Assembly: GCA_022828595.1 (NCBI GenBank) | Contig: JAKGHH010000004.1 | Location: forward strand, 55,144,422-55,208,421 | Length of the DNA stretch: 64,000 nt | Direction of reading: 5' to 3' | Source: Nelumbo lutea | Taxonomy: Eukaryota; Streptophyta; Magnoliopsida; Proteales; Nelumbonaceae | Part shown: positions 56,618 to 64,000 of the stretch, one piece after another | How positions within the stretch are numbered: the first letter of the stretch is position 1 | Layout of the letters: the number at the start of each line of letters is the position of its first letter | Translations under genes and position numbers: made by a program | Notes under the pieces: generated by a model | What the model was told of the DNA's origin: nothing | The model's input: only the letters and a program-made list of their open reading frames with translations | The model's database searches: none

Positions 56618-58385
56618 ATAGGTTCGAATCTTGAACCAAGAAATCAGATCTGAACCTGCGCAATTCGATAGAAGCTGTTCTATTCGAGTATTGCGTAGAT
56701 TGCAGTTTTATTTCAAGAAATTGTTTCTTGTCTGGGCGATTGATCTGAAATTAATTTTTGTTAAATCTGAAATTTAATTTAGAACTGATCTTATTTTATT
56801 TCTGATTTAATGGATTGTTCGTACATGGAGTTCGAAGATCAGATTTGGTGCAGATTGTCTACGCACCTGTTATTTGTAGTTTCTATTCATTCTGATCTGT
56901 AAAATAATTTTTTTTATTTTTCTAGACTGAATGTATAGGATTGAATCAAGAATGTAATTAATTAATAGAAATAGGATTTCTGTTTTTTTATTTTCTTGAT
57001 TGAGAAGGCAGTGGCGCTGGAGATTTGCAGATGAAGAGTTCGCTATTTGCGTTTCTGCAGTTTGGGAAACAACAACCCTAATTACTGACCTCTGTTTTGT
57101 AGGTTGTACGTACAGTCCAGTTCTGTCTTTGATTGTCAAAAATTTAGAATTTTAATTTCAGATCTTTAATTGAATTGTTTCTTGAATTAAAAATTGTTTT
57201 GGACCGTTTCGGACCAGATTGGACCAAAACTGTTTGGACCGAATCTAGGGTTCGAAAGGGGCTGTATTCAATGCTGTTATTTCCCACTTTCAAGTTTGAA
57301 ATCAATTTTTAATTGGAAAAACCAATTCGGCCCAACTTGTAAAGCCCAGTTTTAAGGGGTTAAAACTTTAAAAGCCCAGTTTTACATAAAAGCTATATGG
57401 GCCGACCTGCTAACTGCGACTCAGCCCATATACCTAGATGATATTAATGGTTAACATTATGGACTTTAAACGGGCTGATTAATGGGCTTTACAATAGTTA
57501 ATTGATTGGATTAATTCTTCCATTTCATGTGATGTGTGGATGTTTGATGTGTTGCGACCATGGGCCATAAACACTTGGCCCGTGATGATACGTTAGTGGC
57601 TCTTGCGCATACCATGGCTGAATGCACATCATTTCCATGGTGTCCCATATGGTCATTGGATGACCCCTTCCTTTCATGGTGGGCCCCACAACCATGAAAA
57701 GGGACGCGTGTGGAAACCCTAGCCGAATTGGGCCTCCATAAATCTGACTTTATGAAAGTTAGTGGGAGCCACTTTGGTTTGACCTAAATTAACTAGGGTG
57801 TAATTTTTGTTCCCTCTAGCAAATATGAGTGCACGTGATAGGGAGATTCATGTGATGAACTCTATAAAGGCCTTCCGTCATTAGCACGATGATGGGTCCT
57901 TCAGTAATGAGGAAACGCTCCATAAAATTGGGCTATCCATTTGCTGTTGGGTCTGTCAGAGTGTTTCATAAGATGATAGGGGCGTCATAGACCGATTGGG
58001 AGGGGCTTCACAAGAAAATGGGAACTCTCTCATGGTACCTTGGCGTAACCTGAATATGATGGGTGAGCACTCACTGGATAGAAAGGTTTGCCTAAAAACG
58101 GCTTTGAACCTTGTTTGGTAGAGGCCAAAGGGAAACTCATACGATGAGTGGATATGATCCGTCATAGAAAGGTGGTGGGGTTATGCAGCTAAAATAGTTG
58201 GCTCCACGCACCCTATGTGATTTCCCACATTTCTAGAGACATCTTCGCCATCTCCGTCACTGAGATAGGAGGGAAATCTCAAAGATGAACAAATGGAAAT
58301 GGAACATAGATTAAAAGCCATATCTATGTAGGTAACATGAATCAAACTAAGGTTGTGGACTAATGTTTTGTTGTTTTATCAGAAA
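56618..58385 (+). other. C7 leader
   Basis: A 1.8-kb noncoding leader, reverse complement of the C6 leader in content. No gene. Confidence 0.85.
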
Positions 58386-59490
58386 ATGGCAAACGGACAA
58401 TTTGCTAAGTTGCTTGACGATAACAAGCTTAAGAGCCCAAACTATGCCAACTAGTACAGAAACCTTATGCTGGTCTTAACTTCTGAGAAGTTGGATAAGG
58501 TAGTTAAAAATCCTGCAGCGGAGCATCTGGGTAACAAGGCTTCTGGGGCTTGAAGGAGGAAATTCCATGATTGGGAGGATAAAAACTCCCAAGTCCGCTG
58601 CTATGTCATTGCCTCCCTAGACAATCCAATACAGAGGCAGTTCAATCAGATCAAACTTGTCAAGGACATATTGGATAGTTTAAAGACGATGTACGAAGAG
58701 CAGAATCGTTATACTTGGTAGAAGGTCTTGAAGTTGTTCATGACCGCGCAGATGTCCAAGGGCAGAAAGTTCATGACCATTGTCTTCGGATGATGGGCTA
58801 CATCAACGAGCTTGAAGCTCTTGGATCTGGGCTAGATCTTGCAATGCAAGTGGATGCCATCCTTAGTTCTCTGCCTCCTTCCTTTAATTTGTTCATAATG
58901 AACTACAATATGAACAAGCTAAATGTCAACGTCTAGGAACTCAACAATATGTTGCAGAGGACCGAGGATTTGATCAAAAAGGATGAGCCTATGGCTATGC
59001 TTCTTGAAGCTAGCAAATCGGGCAAGAGAAAGAGGAAGGCAAAGAAGCCCCAGAAGAAAGCTGCCAAACCTAACAAGCAGGAGAAAAACAAGGCATCCGA
59101 TGCCTATCACTCCTGCAAGCAGTTCGGCCACTGGAAGAGGAAATGTCCCGCCTACTTGGAATCTAAGAAAGGTAATTTCGAAAGTTATGTCATAGAGACT
59201 AATTTGTTAGTCACTTCTATGTCCTGGTATGTTGACTCTGGGGCTTCAACTCATGCGTGCAATTCACTGTAGGGGTTCAAAGTTAGTAGAAGGCTGAGTG
59301 AAGGGGAAGTGACACTTTTCTTGGGAACGACTACAAGTGTTGCTACTACAGAAATAGGAACCATAGAATTAGTTTTTAGAGAAGGAATTCTTGTACTTAA
59401 AGGTTGTCTTTATGTATAGAACTTAAGAAGAAAATTGATTTTTGTTTCTAAACTGTGTGCTGATGGATATATTGTTTATTTTAAGTAATA
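58386..59490 (+). pseudogene. C7 copia gag and protease start
   Basis: The ATG at 58386 gives MANGQFAKLLDDNKLKSPNY, then a stop at the DWY tryptophan region near 58452 and others near 58551 and 58720. The clearest frames are 58715-58936 (MGYINELEALGSGLDLAMQV) and 58949-59272. The zinc knuckle reads YHSCKQFGHWKRKC, so its first Cys is Tyr. The protease motif WYVDSGASTHACNSL is intact, then a stop. The frame ends at the deletion near 59490. Confidence 0.9.
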
Positions 59491-59494
59491 TGAT

Positions 59495-60733
59495 TGCCAA
59501 AACCGCATTCCTGAATAGAGATCTTAGTGAAGATATCTACATGCAGCAGTCGCAAGGCTTCATTATTGCTGGTCAAGAACACATGGTATGTAAACTTAAT
59601 AGATCCATATATGGACTTAAGCAGGCTTTTAGAAGTTGGAATATCCATTTTGACTCTGTCGTCAAATCGTTTGACTTTGAGTAGAATCTGAATGAGCCCT
59701 ATGTTCAAAGGAAGTCCAGTGGGGATAAGGTTATCTTCTTTGTGTTGTATGTGGATGATATCCTAATCATTGGGAATGATGTAGGAATGTTGACATCGGT
59801 CAAAGTGTGGCTTTCACAACAATTCTCCATGAAAGATCTTGGAGAAGTTTCCGTTATATTGGGTCTTTGACTCTATAGAGATAGATCGAAGCGGATAATT
59901 GGATTATCCCAGGCTGCTTACATTGACGAAATTGTTAAAAGGTACAACATGGAGAACTCCAAGAAAGGAAACGTTCCTTTCAAGCACAGAGTCACTCTCT
60001 CCAAGAAGATGTCTCCCAATACTTCTGAGGAGATTGAGGGCATGAAAGATGTTCCCTATGCCTTAGCCGTAGGAAGCATCATGTATGCCATATTGTGCAC
60101 TCGCTCTGACATCGCTCAACCGGTGAGTGTCATAAGCAGGTTCCAGGCCAACCCAGGGCAGGTGCATTGGATTGCTGTGAATAACATACTCAAATACCTT
60201 CGAAGGGCAAAAGAGTTTTGTCTAGTATTCGACGGTAGTTCACTACAAATTCTGGGGTATACTGATGCCGATTTCCAGTCAGATCCAGATGATAGAAAGT
60301 GTACATCTGGGTATGTTTTCACGATAGGATCATGTGCTGTTTGCAGGAAAAGTAGCAAACAGAGGTCCATGGCAAACTCCACGACCAAAGTCGAGTTCAT
60401 TGCCGCAAGTGAAGCTGCCAAGCAAGCCGTGTGAATGAAGAAGTTCATTCACGAATTAGGAGTGGTTCTGTCCAACACATCACCCATCCCATTGTTGTGT
60501 GACAACAATGGAGCGATCACCTAGGCTAAGGAGCCTCGGGCCCACTCGAAGTCAAAGCACATCAAGAGGATGTACCATGTACTGTGGGAGATCACTAGTA
60601 GAGGGAACGTCCTGATTCAAAAGGTAGCATCAGTGGATAATGGGGCAGACCCATTAACCAAGCCACTCACACAGAAGGTGTTTGAGAAATGCATGGAAAG
60701 TATGGGACTCCGGCTTGTACTAGATTGGACCTA
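59495..60733 (+). pseudogene. C7 copia RT C-terminal part and RNase H
   Basis: The sequence resumes at KTAFLNRDLSEDIYMQQSQ, then LNRSIYGLKQAFRSWN, catalytic LYVDDILIIGN, and frame 59949-60434 (MENSKKGNVPFKHRVTLSKK) with RNase H: YTDADFQSDPDDRK, STTKVEFIAASEAAKQAV and LCDNNGAIT. RNase H acidic residues D, E and D are all present. Stops occur near 59682, 59868, 60432 and 60522. The end (GLRLVLDWT) is 13 bp from the polypurine tract. Confidence 0.92.
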
Positions 60734-60738
60734 AGTGC

Positions 60739-60748
60739 AAGTGGGAGT
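60739..60748 (+). other. C7 polypurine tract
   Basis: AAGTGGGAGT directly before the 3' LTR. Confidence 0.75.
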
Positions 60749-62661
60749 GGTTAGACAGTTTTGTATGCCCTTAGCTTCAATTAGATTTGATGTACTTTTG
60801 ACATTTAGTGTAAATAAATAAAGTACATGTTTGAATCATGTTGTGTGGTATATTTTTGTGTAAGACCCTTAAACTGGATAGTTAATGAGATTCGTGTTAG
60901 TTTAGATCATTCACAACCGTTGGATAAGTCTGGGGAGATTTATCTTACCAGGTCTGACACTCATGTGCTGCCAAGTGTTAGTGGCATGTCTCAGCCGCCA
61001 GGGTGAGACCCAAGGCACATGCAGTGTAGGATTACTTGAATCCTTGAACCATACAGGATTTCTAGTATTGCCCTGGACTTTGGAGATTGATGGGAAAAAC
61101 TGAAAAGTTACACAACCCCAAAACTCAATTATGATACTGCACTAGGTGTCAGATTGGGCTGTCTTTGATATGCCAACCAGTGAGATCCTTAGCGGGGGTC
61201 AAAACCTGGGTATGTTGGGACAGTCTGAGAATTCATCTGAGTGGGTGATCATAGTACAGGATCAGCCCCTTTGTCGGACAAAGGTAATGATCGAGGATGC
61301 ACTCTCTCTGATGAAAACCAAACTACGACAGTTGATTTCAATCGTTGAAATTTTGTTTGACAAAATTTATATATATGATATATATACTTATACAGTTTCA
61401 AAATGTTTGCAAATGGTTTTAATTCCCGGGATCCATGTGAGTAGAGAGTGCAACACTGTTCCTTGCAACCGAGGGAGAGGTCCTCTCTTGTCGGGTAGTG
61501 TTTGATCATTATGGGCTAAGAGGTTAAGTGTAAGACCATTGAGGGTAATACCTGATGGGCTAATCTTGCATCTGCCCATAGTCCCTGGGTTTTTATAAGA
61601 TGGCTTGGCCTAGGGACCACTTAGTGTAAGTGTTGGGCCCATAGAGTGCATGTGACGGGCTCAAGGGTTCACTGGGCTTTCCAGTGAATTTGGCTAGGCC
61701 TTATAAGAAAGGTTGGGCTGAACCCATGTGGCTGATGTGTAGATTCAATGCTTGGGTCCCACGCCATACAAATAAGCCCAACTGGTCACCAGTTTGGAAA
61801 CTTATTGAGCATTGATTACTTATTGGGCCTAAAGCCCATTTCGGCCTGGGCTGATATGATCACCCACTTAAGGGGGTGTATCTGGGATTATGGTTAGCTA
61901 AAGGATTAGGGTTCTAACCCTATCCACTCCTGGAGACCAAATTCAAATGTGATTTGAATCTGATAACCCCTTGATAAGATCAGTAGTGGGCTGACCTAAT
62001 CTATAGATAGGATTAAGATTATCCTCTATCCAAATGCTGATTTGTATTAGGATAACTCCTAATAGGATTAGGAGGTTTCTTAATCACTAAGAAAGGAGGA
62101 AGCCCTGATCTTGGATTGCAAGAATTTGACCTAGGTTTTGCAGTGAAACATCTTCTACAATTTGAGATAGGATCTCTTCTTCCTAAGCTGAAATCTGCAT
62201 CCACGCCACTTTCAGCCTTTGGAACTCCTCCAGTCGCCGCCACCTTACTGCTTGGTTCAAACTCCTCTGAAGGGAAGATCAAGAAGTTGGTTCTTGAGAT
62301 CAGTCTTTGCTGAAAGGCTGATTTGGTTCGGTGCTCTAAGCCTCCAACGGATTCTTGCGAAGAGTTTGATACGTAGGACGTACACTATTGGTTCTGCCCC
62401 ACCATCACTGTGTCATCTTCAGTGAGAGCAGATCTTGGATACTTCTTTGGGTGTAAACACTGACGTTGGGAGATCTTGATTCTTCATATCAAGTATAACC
62501 CTTCCCTTATTCTTTGAATCAAATATGGTCTGGTTTGGTTCGAGTAGAATCCTTGAATAATTGATCCTAAAATAAGGGAATACGATTTTCAGTTGCTTGA
62601 AGGGAGAAAATTTTTTGAAATTTGCCCACCTATTCCACTGATGGATTTCTCCCTCCTTTCA
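60749..62661 (+). repeat. C7 3' LTR
   Basis: 1913 bp, starting GGTTAGACAG (first T mutated to G) and ending CCTCCTTTCA. It contains the recurrent LTR frame at 61146-61505. Confidence 0.92.
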
Positions 62662-64000
62662 GACCTGACCCATTGATAGCCCCAAATCCAATTGTCCCCC
62701 TTACAAAAAGAATTCTAATTTGACCACTCTTATTGCCTACAATTATGAAAATCTCAAATCTTCTTTCCAATACAACTCTCAAAAACCTCCAAACCATACC
62801 ATTCCCTCCCCAAGTCCTGTGGTGAACCTTCTAACAAATTTTAGATGCAAAATCCCTATTTTACCCCTAATACAGAAAAACATTCCAATCCAATAGTTTT
62901 CATTGCCCAGAACTCTCAAGCCCCGCTCGTTTTTCAGTATGTTATTTACCTGGATAAATGGACTTACCCAGGTAAGTGTTTCCTAGGAAAGACTTACTTA
63001 GGTAAGTGCATTTACCCATGTTCTTTTATTTTTCATGTAAATAAGGAAATGACCATTTTAGTCATAAAAGTCCATTATTACAAGAGGCATTTTTGTCCCA
63101 TCCAAGTGTTGGCAACTTCCCCTAAGGTGGGAAAGTTATTTACCCACCTAGGATATGGGTATACTAGGAAAATAAAATTTCCCTTGTCCCCACATAAATC
63201 TGAATAAAGAACATGGGATTCTTGGTCAATAGGAATTAAAATCCATTGACCTACTTTCCCCCCTCTCAAAATCTAGGAAAAGAACACCCCCTCAAAGTTA
63301 CAAATCATCATTCCAACACTTCTTCTAAGACCGCAAAAACATCACCATCTCCTTTTTACACCTATTAATCTACCTTCCTTCAAATTTTAGACAAAAAAAT
63401 TCTATTTTACCTCTTCTTTGGTAAAGATTTTGATTTGATGGCTCGTTAATTGTAACCATCCAAATCAGAGTTTAACATTGTGACACATCTCCTAAAACTA
63501 TCAAACCCCACCATCAGCTTTTTAGGATCCATGATTATCCCCATGTCAAATTTTAATGCAAATTCCCTATGTTACCCCCTTTATTAAAAGAGATTCCAAT
63601 TGGTGTAATATCATTGGTTGAGGCACTTAATGTTCCATTTCCTTGATATTCGGGCATTCTAATTAACTCACGCACCTTCCAAATGACTCAACCTCACTTA
63701 TAGATTCTTCTATATAATTTTTATGCAAAAATACCCTTCCTACCCTTATAAAAATTTAAGATTCCATTTCTAGAAATCTCATTGGTTTTCCCTAGCACCT
63801 AGGGCATACCATAGCTATGTGAGTTTGAATTTCCACCCTTGGATATCAATGAGTCTACCATTAAATCTTGGGCATCCAATAGCCCATTAAAATCCATATT
63901 CTACAAAATTACTCCTAAGTCCTTATCCATAAAATCTCCCTATCTTTAAAATTCACAAATAGAAAACCCCTCACACATGTAGGCATCTTAACCATTAGGT
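62662..64000. repeat. AT-rich flank with degenerate repeats of about 165 bp
   Basis: No retrotransposon protein is present. A phrase like TTTTAGATGCAAAATCCC followed by TATTTTACCCC recurs at about 62840, 63388, 63555, 63718 and 63897. Spacings are 167, 163 and 179 bp among the last four, with AGATTCCA and ATCATTGGTT words at matching places after it. A still weaker unit begins near 62690. The spacing from 62840 to 63388 is larger because of an insertion. No gene: the 120-codon frame at 62845-63207 runs through the repeats and has no recognisable domain. Confidence 0.5.
62921..63217. mobile_element. Possible MITE (about 297 bp)
   Basis: The ends CCCCGCTCGTTTTTCAG and, reversed, TCCCATGTTCTTTATTCAG are imperfect inverted repeats, and the segment fills the oversized gap between two degenerate repeat units. 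No target duplication could be confirmed and there is no coding sequence. Internal repeats of TTACCYAGGTAAG-like words (62990-63020) could form stems. Confidence 0.3.

Larger units (their letters stand above)
55573..62661 (+). mobile_element. C7: Ty1/copia element with two large deletions
   Basis: LTRs at 55573-56603 and 60749-62661, a primer site, leader, gag with protease start, the RT end with RNase H, and a polypurine tract, all on the plus strand. The target duplication GACCA/GACCT has one mismatch. About 0.9 kb is missing from the 5' LTR and about 1.5 kb (rest of protease, integrase, RT start) from the interior near 59495. It is the same family as C5 and C6. Confidence 0.93.

Noticed and set aside
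62845..63207. 120-codon plus-strand frame as a host gene
   Set aside because: It runs across the degenerate repeats and the possible MITE, has no recognisable domain, and the composition matches its noncoding surroundings.
1..64000. Endogenous pararetrovirus
   Set aside because: All RT segments are linked to integrase and LTRs. No movement protein, coat protein or virus-type polyprotein order was seen.

Overview
The window is repeat-rich nuclear DNA of a flowering plant. I see no cellular gene, tRNA, rRNA or CRISPR array. Almost every base can be assigned to LTR retrotransposons: Ty3/gypsy of two kinds (Athila-like and Tat/Retand-like) and one Ty1/copia group, nested in one another. The species cannot be named from this sequence. 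The evidence for a plant is the plant-type Athila and Tat gag-pol proteins, a tRNA-Asp primer site, and an extra antisense ORF of the Tat kind. Family letters used below: A and B are two Athila-like LTR families, C is the copia family, T1 and T2 are Tat-like relics, E1 is the left B element and NG is the gag-only B element.

Layout. 1-10839: E1, a B-family Athila-like element on the minus strand with gag, protease, RT/RNase H and integrase, all decayed. Its 3' LTR lies beyond the left edge. A family A solo LTR (6603-8053, duplicated target TTTTG) sits in its leader. 10840-25772: T1, a plus-strand Tat-like relic. It is split by NG (11808-19929, target duplication ATTGG, two 1619-bp LTRs) and by a copia LTR fragment (20565-21170), and it carries a large antisense ORF (22980-25121). 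25773-27248: a second family A solo LTR (target GTATC). 27599-29556: a copia solo LTR (target GCATG) inside an older copia LTR remnant. 29835-32376: T2, a minus-strand Tat-like relic. 32377-37399: two copia LTRs facing each other as a large inverted repeat. 37426-39721: the 3' end of a family A element. 39722-55529: C5, a minus-strand copia element interrupted by C6, a structurally complete copia element (43999-53442, target AGAGC). 55573-62661: C7, a plus-strand copia element with two large deletions. 62662-64000: AT-rich sequence with a degenerate repeat of about 165 bp and a possible MITE.

How the parts relate. E1 has a full pol while NG has only gag, and the two share LTRs, primer site, leader and gag. 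They therefore look like a protein donor and a non-autonomous partner. NG has very similar LTRs (11 differences found by eye over 1619 bp) and is the youngest insertion that can be dated. T1 is the oldest layer here, because both B-family elements landed in it.

The most interesting signal is RNA structure that the coding annotation does not explain. Between pol and the polypurine tract, three Athila-like copies of two families carry nine copies of a hairpin. Its 17-nt core is nearly invariant (consensus ATGGAGCATAAAATGCA), while the flanking stems differ in sequence yet stay paired. A second structure, a long hairpin close to a short one, is shared by the 5' leaders of E1 and NG and is duplicated in NG. 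Both are candidate cis-acting RNA elements.
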